Source of the DNA: CAYQAJ01 sp964415245
Lineage (GTDB): Bacteria > Planctomycetota > Planctomycetia > Pirellulales > Pirellulaceae
Direction: 5' to 3'
DNA length: 11,128 nt
NCBI GenBank assembly: GCA_964415245.1
Contig: CAYQAJ010000171.1
Location: 1 to 11,128, forward strand
Below, in pieces: positions 1 to 6,318 of this stretch. Positions within the stretch are counted from its first letter, which is position 1. Every line of letters begins with the position of its first letter. The notes under the pieces were generated by a model, which worked only from the letters and a program-made list of their open reading frames with translations, did no database searches and was not told the DNA's origin. The translations under genes were made by a program, and so were the position numbers.

Positions 1-1341
1 ACCGAGGAGGAGTACCACGCTTTTCTGGCCGACGCCAACCCCGACAAGCGGGCTGGTCTGGTCGACTCGCTCTTGGATCGCAAGGAGTTCTCCGAAATCT
101 GGGCTATGAAGTGGGCTGAGCTGCTGATGGTCAAGACGAGCAATCAGGTGAGCTACAAGTCGATGTTCCTGTACTACAGTTGGCTCACCGACAAGATCGC
201 CAATAACGTGCCGCTGGACGAGATGGTCCGCGAGCTGCTGGCCGCCAGCGGGGGGACGTTCAGCGAGCCTGCCACCAACTTCTACCAGATCGAAACCGAC
301 ACGCTGAAGACGGCCGAGAACGTGGCCCAGGTGTTCATGGGCATCCGCACGCAGTGTGCACAGTGCCACAACCACCCGTTCGACCGCTGGACGATGGACG
401 ACTACTACAGCTTCGCCGCCTTCTTCTCGCAGATCGGCCGTAAGAGAGGCGAGGACTACCGCGAAACGATCATCTTCAACAGCGGCGGGGGAGAGGTGGC
501 GCACCCGGTGGGCGGCCGCGCCATGCCCCCCAAATTCCTCGGTGGGCCGCAGCCGGACCTGACCGGAATCGATCGCCGCGCGGCGCTGGCCCAGTGGCTC
601 ACTTCGCCCGAGAACCCCTACTTCGCCACCAGCGTGGCCAACCGCGTATGGGCCCACTTCTTCGGCCTGGGCATCGTGGAGCCGGTCGACGACATCCGCG
701 TGAGCAACCCGGCGAGCAACCCCGAGCTGTTCACGGCGCTGGGCACGAAACTCGTCGAGTACAAGTACGACTTCAAGCAATTGGTACGCGACATCTGCAA
801 CTCGCAAACGTACCAGCGGAGCGCCGTGCGTAACACAAGCAACGAGTCCGACGATCGCAACTTCGCACACGCCAGCGTGCGACGAATTCGCGCTGAAATG
901 CTGTTGGACTGCGTCGGCCAGGTGACCGAAACGAAGGAAAAGTTCCGCGGCCTGCCGCTGGGCGCACGCGCCGTGCAGATCGCCGACGGCGGCACGAGTA
1001 CGTACTTTTTGACCACGTTCGGCCGCGCGAAGCGCGACACCGTTTGCGCCAGCGAGGCCAGCACCGATCCCTCGCTCTCGCAAGCGCTGCACATGATCAA
1101 CGGCGAGACGGCGCACGGGAAGATCGCCCAAGGCGGCGTCGTGCAGCGAATGCTGGCCGAAGGACGCACTCCCGAGCAGGTGATCGAATCGCTTTACATC
1201 CGCTGTTTGACGCGCGCGCCGACGCCGGAGGAGACGCAGAAGCTGCTGGCAATCACCGCCGAAGCCGAGAACCCGCAAGTCGGGCTGGAAGACGTCTTCT
1301 GGGCGGTGCTGAACTCGCGTGAGTTTGTGTTCAACCACTGA
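1..1341 (+). CDS. DUF1549/DUF1553 (PSCyt2-PSD1) planctomycete cytochrome-associated protein, 3' part only
   Basis: The reading frame is open from base 1, so the gene starts upstream of the window; 446 codons are visible. Visible residues 1 to about 150 are the C-terminal half of the DUF1549 (PSCyt2) domain. It has a haem-type CxxCH at bases 355-369, within the motif CAQCHNHPFDRW. DUF1553 (PSD1) follows from about residue 187 to the end, with the signature RVWAHFFGLGIVEPVDD, then SNPxSNPEL and an NSQTYQRS motif. The end, VLNSREFVFNH, is typical of the family. These proteins are abundant in Planctomycetota, are usually exported, and are often encoded beside PSCyt1 or DUF1501 genes. Their biochemical role is not established; links to polysaccharide use are suggested in the literature. 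The next gene on the same strand encodes a PSCyt1 protein, fitting this pairing. The missing N-terminus probably holds the signal peptide and possibly a PSCyt1 domain. Confidence 0.95.
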   Translation, partial: TEEEYHAFLADANPDKRAGLVDSLLDRKEFSEIWAMKWAELLMVKTSNQVSYKSMFLYYSWLTDKIANNVPLDEMVRELLAASGGTFSEPATNFYQIETDTLKTAENVAQVFMGIRTQCAQCHNHPFDRWTMDDYYSFAAFFSQIGRKRGEDYRETIIFNSGGGEVAHPVGGRAMPPKFLGGPQPDLTGIDRRAALAQWLTSPENPYFATSVANRVWAHFFGLGIVEPVDDIRVSNPASNPELFTALGTKLVEYKYDFKQLVRDICNSQTYQRSAVRNTSNESDDRNFAHASVRRIRAEMLLDCVGQVTETKEKFRGLPLGARAVQIADGGTSTYFLTTFGRAKRDTVCASEASTDPSLSQALHMINGETAHGKIAQGGVVQRMLAEGRTPEQVIESLYIRCLTRAPTPEETQKLLAITAEAENPQVGLEDVFWAVLNSREFVFNH

Positions 1342-1380
1342 GTGCGGAACTCTGCCGCCGCGCATTCCGCGACGACGGGA

Positions 1381-1537
1381 CAATGAACAATGCCCAAATC
1401 CAAATGACCAATAGTCGTCGGCGTGTTGACTCCAGTGAGAATCAGAACCGGAGACGAATTGGCTAGTCCAGAAGCCAGGTTGGCCCAGTTGCGTACCGGC
1501 TCCTCATTGGTCATTTGTGCTTGGTAATTGGTCATTG
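1381..1537. repeat. 157-bp inverted-repeat element with 32-bp imperfect ends
   Basis: The left arm (1381-1412) and the reverse complement of the right arm (1506-1537) match at 26 of 32 positions by my hand alignment. Both contain the core CAAATGACCAAT and begin CAATGA. The 93 bp between the arms show no ORF worth calling. From memory, intergenic tracts built on ATTGGTCATT/AATGACCAAT are common in planctomycete genomes, so this is probably a member of a dispersed non-coding repeat family (MITE-like or a folded-RNA repeat). It fills most of the gap between the DUF1553 gene and the PSCyt1/WD40 gene and may separate what was once a tighter gene pair. No target-site duplication is obvious. Confidence 0.6.
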
Positions 1538-1574
1538 AATCATCGTTAGACCCTACTTCACCACTTGGCTCGCC

Positions 1575-3728
1575 GTGATGAATACCATTCGCCTGTCGCC
1601 TCTTACTCTCGTTGCCGCGTTGTCGCTCGGTGCGTCGCCGCTGGTTGTGGGCCAAGAAAAGCCCGCCGACCCGGCTGCCGTGAAGATCACGTATGAAGAG
1701 AACGTGCGCCCCATCTTCCGCGAGCACTGCTTCACGTGCCACGGCCAGGACAACATTAAAGGGGGGCTGTCGCTTGCGACCTTTTCCAAAGCGATCGAAG
1801 GGGGCAGCAGCGGCGAGGTGATCTTTGCCGGCGAGCCGGATTCGTCGCGCTTGTGGGCGTTGGTCAGCCACGCCGAGGAACCGTTCATGCCGCCGGAGCA
1901 GGATCGGCTTCCCGACGAAAAGCTCGACGTGATCCGCAAGTGGATCGAAGGGGGCGCGCTGGAAAACGCCGGCTCGATGTCGACCGTGAAGAAGAAGCCG
2001 TCGCTCGCGCTCGCTCCGCCGACGCATCGCGGCAAGCCCGAGGGTCCCGCCGCCATGCCCGAGGGGTTATTGCGGCAACCGGTGGTCTACAGCGATCGCG
2101 CGGCAGCCGTGACGGCGCTGGCCGCCAGCCCCTGGGCTCCGCTGGTGGCGGTGGCCGGACAGAAACAGGTCGTGCTCTATCACAGTGAATCCAGCAAGCT
2201 GCTTGGCGTGCTCCCCTTCCCCGAGGGCGTGCCGCACGTGCTGCGGTTCAGCGCGGACGGCGAGCTGCTGCTGGTCGGCGGCGGGCACGCGGCGCAACTG
2301 GGCATCGTGGCCGTTTACGACGTGCGCAGCGGAAAGCGGCTTGTCACCGTCGGCGACGAGCTCGACGTGGTGCTGGCCGCTGACATGAACGACGATCGCT
2401 CGCGCATCGCGCTGGCTGGACCGCAGAAGGTCGTCCGCGTCTACGACACCGCCACGGGCGAGCTGGTGCAGGAAATGCGAAAACACACCGATTGGGTGTA
2501 CGACGTGCGCTACAGCCCCGACGGCGTCCTGTTGGCGAGCTGCGATCGCAACGGCGGGCTCGTGGTGTGGGAAGCGGCAACCGGGCGCGAGTATCTCGAC
2601 TTGCGCGGTCACGGCGGCGCGGTGCGGGCCGTGGCTTGGCGCAGCGACAGCAACGTGCTGGCCAGCGCCAGCGAGGACGGCACCGTGCGACTGTGGGAGA
2701 TGAACGACGGCAACCAGATTAAAAACTGGGGGGCCCACGGCGGCGGAGTGATGAGCGTCTCAATCGCGCAAGACGGCCGGCTGGTGACGACCGGGCGGGA
2801 CAATACCGTGAAGGTGTGGGACGCCGACGGCAACTTGCAGGCGACCATGCCCGCGTTTCCCGAAGTGGCCCTGGCCGCCGCGATGACGCACGACGGCTCG
2901 CGCGTGGTGGGGGGCGACTGGACGGGCCAGGTGCGCTTATGGAACGTCGCTGATCCACAGCAGGTTGTGCCACTCGCGCCCAATCCTCCCACGCTGGAAA
3001 TGATGGTCGAGCGCACGACGCAAGCGGCACAGGCGGCCAATGCCGAGGCAGCCAAAGCCGCCGAACAATTGGCGGCGGCCGAAAGCGCCGCGGCACAGGC
3101 CGCCGCTGCAGCCGTTGCGGCATCGCAACAGGTGACGGCTGCCGACCAAGCGGCCAAACAGCGCGAGGCCGAGCGCGTCGAAGCCGCGAAGGGTATCGAG
3201 CAAACGGCCGCCACGGTAGCAGCGGCGGAACAGGTGCTGGCGACGGCGCAAGCGGCGCTGGCCGCTGCTCAACAGGCCGGGCAGGCCGAGGAAATTGTCA
3301 AGGCCGAAGCTGCCGTCGCGGCGGCATTGTCCGAACTGGCCAAGTCGCAAGCCGCCAAGGCCGATGCCGAAAAGCTGCTGGCCGAGCGAACGGCTTTTGC
3401 TGCCCAGGCGGCCGAGGCACTTGTCGCCGCTCGCCCAGAGGCAGAGAAACGCGCCGCCGAACAATCGCAGGCCGGTGCACAACTCGAGCAGCAAAAGGCC
3501 GCTGCCCAGTCCGCCACCGCACAAGCCGCCGCCGCGCAAGCCGCCGCTGCGGAAGCGGCCGCCGATCTCGAAGCGTTCCGGCAGCACGGCGAAAAGCTGG
3601 CCCAGGCCGTCGCCGAAGCCGAACGCCAGGCGCAAGTCGCGCAAGACGCTTTCGAGGAATCCCAGCTTCGCCAGGAGCAGGCCGCCGCCGAGCGCGATCG
3701 CTTTCTCCAGGCGTACCCGGCGCAGTAA
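1575..3728 (+). CDS. Exported PSCyt1 c-type cytochrome / WD40-repeat / Ala-rich coiled-coil fusion protein
   Basis: The predicted protein has about 717 aa in three parts. A signal peptide covers about residues 1-26 (hydrophobic stretch LTLVAALSLGA, cleavage near VVGQ-E). A PSCyt1 haem domain (about 38-135) has CFTCH at residues 52-56 and a downstream FMPPEQDRL segment whose Met may be the distal haem ligand. WD40 repeats (about 171-463) include ASASEDGTVRLWE and LVTTGRDNTVKVWD. Residues about 476-712 are an Ala/Glu/Gln/Lys-rich coiled coil without Pro or Gly breaks for long stretches, ending RFLQAYPAQ. The start is GTG 1575 or ATG 1578; the in-frame stop at 1536 excludes earlier starts and there is no clear ribosome site. 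PSCyt1/WD40 proteins are typical of planctomycetes and are often encoded beside DUF1549/DUF1553 genes, as here. A periplasmic or surface scaffold role with electron transfer is inference. Confidence 0.92.
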   Translation: MMNTIRLSPLTLVAALSLGASPLVVGQEKPADPAAVKITYEENVRPIFREHCFTCHGQDNIKGGLSLATFSKAIEGGSSGEVIFAGEPDSSRLWALVSHAEEPFMPPEQDRLPDEKLDVIRKWIEGGALENAGSMSTVKKKPSLALAPPTHRGKPEGPAAMPEGLLRQPVVYSDRAAAVTALAASPWAPLVAVAGQKQVVLYHSESSKLLGVLPFPEGVPHVLRFSADGELLLVGGGHAAQLGIVAVYDVRSGKRLVTVGDELDVVLAADMNDDRSRIALAGPQKVVRVYDTATGELVQEMRKHTDWVYDVRYSPDGVLLASCDRNGGLVVWEAATGREYLDLRGHGGAVRAVAWRSDSNVLASASEDGTVRLWEMNDGNQIKNWGAHGGGVMSVSIAQDGRLVTTGRDNTVKVWDADGNLQATMPAFPEVALAAAMTHDGSRVVGGDWTGQVRLWNVADPQQVVPLAPNPPTLEMMVERTTQAAQAANAEAAKAAEQLAAAESAAAQAAAAAVAASQQVTAADQAAKQREAERVEAAKGIEQTAATVAAAEQVLATAQAALAAAQQAGQAEEIVKAEAAVAAALSELAKSQAAKADAEKLLAERTAFAAQAAEALVAARPEAEKRAAEQSQAGAQLEQQKAAAQSATAQAAAAQAAAAEAAADLEAFRQHGEKLAQAVAEAERQAQVAQDAFEESQLRQEQAAAERDRFLQAYPAQ

Positions 3729-3738
3729 CCGCGCGGAA

Positions 3739-3759
3739 CCCACCGATGCAATCGGTGGG
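3739..3759 (+). terminator. Perfect 9-bp hairpin just after the WD40 gene
   Basis: CCCACCGAT (3739-3747), loop GCA, and ATCGGTGGG (3751-3759) form a perfect stem 10 bases after the stop codon of the cytochrome/WD40 gene. No T-run follows, so it is not a classical intrinsic terminator. It may stabilise the 3' end or belong to a dispersed palindromic repeat. A weaker relative (ACCGA, five-base loop, TCGGT, then GGGC) lies at 3775-3793, so the unit may be partly duplicated. Confidence 0.45.
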
Positions 3760-3857
3760 CTTACGGGCGCCGAAACCGATACGTTCGGTGGGCGCAGCGG
3801 CGCGGATCCCGTGCGCTCAAAGCCCGGGACCGCTCACGGCCCTTGACCGCCCAGACC

Positions 3858-3892
3858 ACCGGTTACGATTCGCGGGGGCGAATCGCGCCGGT
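3858..3892 (-). terminator. Hairpin overlapping the 3' end of the small minus-strand gene
   Basis: ACCGG (3858-3862) pairs with CCGGT (3888-3892). Inside that, CGATTCGC (3866-3873) pairs perfectly with GCGAATCG (3878-3885) around a GGGG loop. The small unequal internal loop is TTA against CG. The structure includes the TAA stop codon (minus strand, 3865-3863) and the last codons of the 75-aa gene, so it would form at the end of that mRNA. No T-run follows on the minus strand. A role in termination or RNA stability is inferred. Confidence 0.4.
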
Positions 3893-4090
3893 CAGCCCCG
3901 AGAAGTCGACGCGGTCCTCCCGGTGCCACAGGGGCTGGCCCAGCGCAACACGCTGGCGGAGCACTTCGATCTTCGAAGAAGAACCGGCCGGGGCATCGGT
4001 CGGAAGAAAGTCGGAGTTTTCACAGGGCGCGAAGTCTTCGTCGTGCCCGAACTCGATAATCGCATCGAAAACGTTACGGATCTTGTCCAT
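3863..4090 (-). CDS. Small conserved-looking protein of unknown function (75 aa)
   Basis: The predicted protein has 75 aa from ATG 4090. It is acidic in its first half (FDAIIEFGHDEDFAPCENSDF) and ends in a stretch that reads like a conserved domain: SSKIEVLRQRVALGQPLWH, EDRVDFSGLTG and IRPRES. From memory, similar short proteins with an 'IEVLxxRxxLGxPLWHPxD' core occur in many planctomycetes, but I cannot name a family or function. An upstream in-frame ATG at 4108 would give 81 aa. I prefer 4090 because GGAGG lies 11 bases before it, whereas nothing precedes 4108. No signal peptide or membrane segment is visible. It stands alone on the minus strand, convergent with the WD40 gene, with structured non-coding DNA upstream. 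The third-position GC preference and sensible protein composition support real coding. Confidence 0.7.
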   Translation of the reverse strand: MDKIRNVFDAIIEFGHDEDFAPCENSDFLPTDAPAGSSSKIEVLRQRVALGQPLWHREDRVDFSGLTGAIRPRES

Positions 4091-4352
4091 CGAACCAGCA
4101 ACCTCCATCAGGGGTCCGGCTTGATCGGGCCTACCCTACCGCGGGCAACGTCGCCAGGCGAAACATTCGCCCTGGGTCAATGATACGCACGTCGCTGGCG
4201 CGGCTCGGCCGAACCGTTATGGCTTCAGTGGGGAGTCACCCGTGCAATGTGGCTGTACGGGTACCTGTGCGGTGGGAAACGTGTACGGTGCCCGCCTCGG
4301 CAACCGTGTTCTCTTGCGTCGCTTTTTCGATACCTGGTTTTCCGGCGGGCCG

Positions 4353-4457
4353 CTCAAACAGGGGATGTTTGAGAGGTCGGCGAAGTGGGCCGACCCTGGG
4401 AAACGCTCAATTCTTTGCACGGGGTCCCAAATGTCAAGTGTCGCCGCGACATTTTTT
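4353..4457 (+). ncRNA. Candidate structured small RNA: two adjacent hairpins ending at an intrinsic-terminator-like stem
   Basis: Hairpin 1 (4353-4373) is CTCAAACA, loop GGGGA, TGTTTGAG: a perfect 8-bp stem. One base later hairpin 2 (4375-4395) is GGTCGGC, loop GAAGTGG, GCCGACC: a perfect 7-bp stem. A terminator-like stem with T-run closes the segment at 4436-4457. The 5' boundary and promoter are not clear; TTGCGT at 4314 has no good -10 partner. The first hairpin presents GGGGA between ACA and TGT, close to the known CsrA/RsmA consensus ACARGGATGT but one base longer. No RNA family is recognised (not tmRNA, RNase P or SRP by the motifs I know). This is a structural inference only. Confidence 0.35.
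4436..4457 (+). terminator. Intrinsic terminator-like stem followed by six T
   Basis: AAGTGTCG (4436-4443), loop CCG, and CGACATTT (4447-4454) form an 8-bp stem with one G-U pair. The T-run 4452-4457 follows directly and partly joins the stem. It is the only stem with a good T-run in the window. No plus-strand protein gene lies just upstream, so if functional it would end a non-coding transcript or an unrecognised short gene. Confidence 0.5.
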
Positions 4458-4576
4458 CAAGGGTTTTGCGGCAGGCCGCATCGCCGCTGCATTTATGCGG
4501 CGCGACCCATCAACGCACACTTGCGCGTAGCGCGCACAGGGGCCCTGGTGGCGACGGTTTATGCCCCCGTACCGTG

Positions 4577-4585
4577 TGATATCCT
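4577..4585 (+). promoter_or_regulatory. Possible extended -10 promoter element for the YjbQ gene
   Basis: TGATATCCT matches the extended -10 pattern TGnTAtaaT at 4 of 6 hexamer positions. No good -35 lies 16-18 bases upstream. Transcription would begin near 4592, leaving a leader of about 75 bases before ATG 4667. Weak evidence. Confidence 0.22.
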
Positions 4586-4666
4586 GTACCCTCATCCGCC
4601 GTGGAATCGACGGAAGACATTTTCGTTCCGTCAGTCTCCCCGAATCCTTTACCCGACCGGCGCGAC

Positions 4667-5101
4667 ATGACCCTTGTTTGGCACCAACGAACTCTTACAC
4701 TCCCCGCGTTCCCGCGCGGCCTGCACCCCATTACGCACCTCGTCGTCGAGGCCATGCCCGAGCTGGCCGAGGTGAGCACGGGCCTGTTGCACGTTTTCAT
4801 TCAGCACACTTCGGCCTCGCTCACGATCAACGAGGCGGCCGACCCCGACGTGCCCCGCGACCTCGATACGATGCTGAACAAGCTCGCCCCCGAAGACTTT
4901 CCCTACGTCCACACGGTCGAAGGGCCCGACGATATGCCGGCCCACGTCAAAGCGATGCTCCTGGGCAGCGCGGTGAGCGTTCCCGTGTCCGACGGCAAGC
5001 TGCTGTTGGGCACGTGGCAAGGGATTTTTTTGGGGGAACACCGCAACCGCGCCGGCCGGAGAAAGCTCGTCCTCACCCTCCACGGCGAGCGCCGCGGTTG
5101 A
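4667..5101 (+). CDS. yjbQ: YjbQ / UPF0047 family protein (secondary thiamine-phosphate synthase type)
   Basis: The predicted protein has 144 aa and matches the family's usual length of about 130-145. Diagnostic segments are QHTSASLTINEAADPDVPRDL (residues 47-66; the family HTSAsLtINE motif), then GPDDMPAHVKAMLLGSAVSVPV (87-107), then LLLGTWQGIFLGEHR (112-126). His 47, His 82, His 93 and His 125 are the expected conserved polar positions of the small trimeric beta-fold. Family members show weak thiamine-phosphate synthase activity when tested, but the physiological role is unsettled. An in-frame GTG at 4601 would add 22 residues (MESTEDIF...) that the family lacks, so I chose ATG 4667, though no Shine-Dalgarno site precedes either. 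The gene stands alone on the plus strand and converges with holB, with 13 bp between stops, so the two transcripts may overlap at their 3' ends. Confidence 0.93.
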   Translation: MTLVWHQRTLTLPAFPRGLHPITHLVVEAMPELAEVSTGLLHVFIQHTSASLTINEAADPDVPRDLDTMLNKLAPEDFPYVHTVEGPDDMPAHVKAMLLGSAVSVPVSDGKLLLGTWQGIFLGEHRNRAGRRKLVLTLHGERRG

Positions 5102-5114
5102 GTAGTTCGGGCCA

Positions 5115-6182
5115 TCACGCGAATTCGCGTTCGGTGTTGCCTAGCTCGATCAGCTCGTCGAGCCAGCATTCGATTAAGATGGCGGGGTAGACGTTCGAAT
5201 CGACGTGGGCGAGCGCTTCGAGGCACCGCTGGAGGCAAGCGGCGGCGCGGCCGTCGTCGAGCCAGCCGTCGCCAGTCGCCGACTCGACCGCGCCCTGCAG
5301 CGACGAGTCGCCCGAGACGTCGGCTCCGCTCGCCGCGCGAATCGCCTGGCGGAAGAATTCGATCGTCATCTCGACCGCCTGCCGCAGTTTGGCCCGGCGG
5401 AGCGCCGTGTCGTCGCTGGCCTGTTTCACCATGTCGAGCAGCGCGGCCCGCAGCCGGTCCAATCGCCACGGCAAACGACCCAGCTCGGCCAGCACGATGC
5501 CGCGAAGCTGTTTGACCTCGGGATCGGCCAGTAGCCGCGCTCGATCGAGACTGCCGCCGGAGAGCGCCGCCAATTCCTGGGCCGCCTCGTCACTCTCGGC
5601 CAATCCCTCTTTCTTGAGCAGCCGCGCCACGATTTCTTCATCGAGCGGGCGAAAGCGCACGACCTGGCAGCGGGAGCGAATGGTGGGAAGCTGCTTCTGC
5701 TCGCTGGTGCCGATGAGGATGAGTAGCGCACGCGGTGGCGGCTCTTCGAGCGTCTTGAGCAGGGAATTGGCCCCCTCGGCGTTCAGGAAGTCGGCGTCGT
5801 CGATGATGGCGATCTTGCGCCCGCCAGCCGTCGGCTTGCTTGACAAGTTGTAGCAAAGCCCCTCGCGCATGCGTCGCTCGTCGCTGCCGATCAACAGTTC
5901 GAGCGGTATGAAGCTCTTGTCGGCCGGCTTCGATACCAGTTCGAGATCGGGATGCGAGCCGGCAGCCATCTGGCGGCATGCGTCGCACTGGCCGCAAGGC
6001 GCGAGTCGCTCGTCGGCCACGGCGTCGCACAACAGCGAACGGGCAAGCTCCAAAGCGAACGTGCGCTTGCCGATGCCCGACGGACCGACGAACAGATACG
6101 AACTGGCGAGGCGCCCGCGCTCGAGTGTGCAGCGGAACTGGTCAACGATGCGATCGTGCCCTTCGATGCCCTGCCAAGTCAT
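5115..6182 (-). CDS. holB: DNA polymerase III subunit delta' (clamp-loader AAA+ subunit)
   Basis: The predicted protein has 355 aa, close to E. coli delta' (334 aa). The AAA+ module has a Walker A-like GPSGIGKRT (33-41), a Walker B-like KIAIIDDAD (123-131), ANSLLKTLEEPPP (138-150) and the SRC motif with its arginine (170-172). Four cysteines, 52, 63, 66 and 69 (C..PCGQCDAC), match the zinc module of bacterial delta'/tau subunits. The C-terminal part (about 210-355) is helical, as expected for the collar domain. The protein helps load the sliding clamp on DNA at the replication fork. ATG 6182 is chosen because AAGGA lies 8 bases upstream and MTWQGIEGHD matches the family start; the frame continues upstream with non-family sequence. 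It lies downstream of tmk on the same strand, a neighbourhood also seen in E. coli. Walker B reads DDAD rather than DEAD, and Arg 40 replaces the usual Thr/Ser after Lys, which is not unusual for delta'. Confidence 0.94.
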   Translation of the reverse strand: MTWQGIEGHDRIVDQFRCTLERGRLASSYLFVGPSGIGKRTFALELARSLLCDAVADERLAPCGQCDACRQMAAGSHPDLELVSKPADKSFIPLELLIGSDERRMREGLCYNLSSKPTAGGRKIAIIDDADFLNAEGANSLLKTLEEPPPRALLILIGTSEQKQLPTIRSRCQVVRFRPLDEEIVARLLKKEGLAESDEAAQELAALSGGSLDRARLLADPEVKQLRGIVLAELGRLPWRLDRLRAALLDMVKQASDDTALRRAKLRQAVEMTIEFFRQAIRAASGADVSGDSSLQGAVESATGDGWLDDGRAAACLQRCLEALAHVDSNVYPAILIECWLDELIELGNTEREFA

Positions 6183-6241
6183 GCTACCGGTCCTTCGCAT
6201 GCGCCCTGTTGTGGCCGGTCTCCTGACCGAGCCACGCTCTA

Positions 6242-6276
6242 CGACCGCAGGTCTCAGCCGTGGAGACCTGCGGTCG
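6242..6276. repeat. Perfect palindrome between tmk and holB (14-bp stem, 7-base loop)
   Basis: CGACCGCAGGTCTC (6242-6255) and GAGACCTGCGGTCG (6263-6276) are exact reverse complements around AGCCGTG. It lies in the 136-bp gap between the tmk stop (6319) and the holB start (6182). No T-run follows on either strand, so it is more like a dispersed REP-type palindrome than a terminator. In a tmk-holB transcript it would form a very stable stem that could protect the upstream tmk message or reduce read-through. Confidence 0.75.
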
Positions 6277-6318
6277 CGGCATCGACGGGGTCGAGAGACC
6301 CGCGCCGAACAAATCGAC

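Larger units (their letters stand above)
4091..4666. other. 576-bp intergenic region without a convincing gene, rich in hairpins
   Basis: This lies between the divergent 75-aa gene (minus) and the YjbQ gene (plus). Open frames across it, such as 4180-4530 and 4242-4670 on the plus strand, give Cys/Arg/Pro-rich translations with no domain character, so I do not call them. Further hairpins beyond those listed separately are 4157-4178 (CCAGGCG against CGCCCTGG, one bulge), 4258-4294 (CGGGTACC against GGTGCCCG, including one G-U pair), 4467-4480 (TGCGGC/GCCGCA), 4482-4502 (CGCCGC/GCGGCG) and 4522-4536 (TGCGCG-TAG-CGCGCA). It must also hold promoters for both flanking genes. Confidence 0.6.

Noticed and set aside
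1194..2027. Minus-strand open frame crossing the 1341-1575 gap
   Set aside because: It overlaps two clear plus-strand genes and takes its middle part from the inverted-repeat element; phrases like MTNEEP come from translating ATTGGTCATT repeats.
3000..3715. Apparent short tandem DNA repeats rich in GCC/GCG
   Set aside because: They are the codon-level result of an Ala-rich coiled coil and show no fixed repeat length.
2937..3743. Minus-strand open frame with a Gly/Leu/Arg-rich translation
   Set aside because: It mirrors the Ala-rich coiled coil of the cytochrome/WD40 gene; the composition is what the complement of GCC/GCG-rich codons gives.
4180..4670. Overlapping plus-strand open frames in the structured intergenic region
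   Set aside because: Translations are Cys/Arg/Pro-rich without family features, and they run across hairpins and a terminator-like stem.
5118..5129. Perfect 12-bp palindrome CGCGAATTCGCG at the end of holB
   Set aside because: It lies within the last codons of holB (ending ...REFA); there is no T-run, and a short self-complementary stretch is expected by chance in GC-rich DNA.
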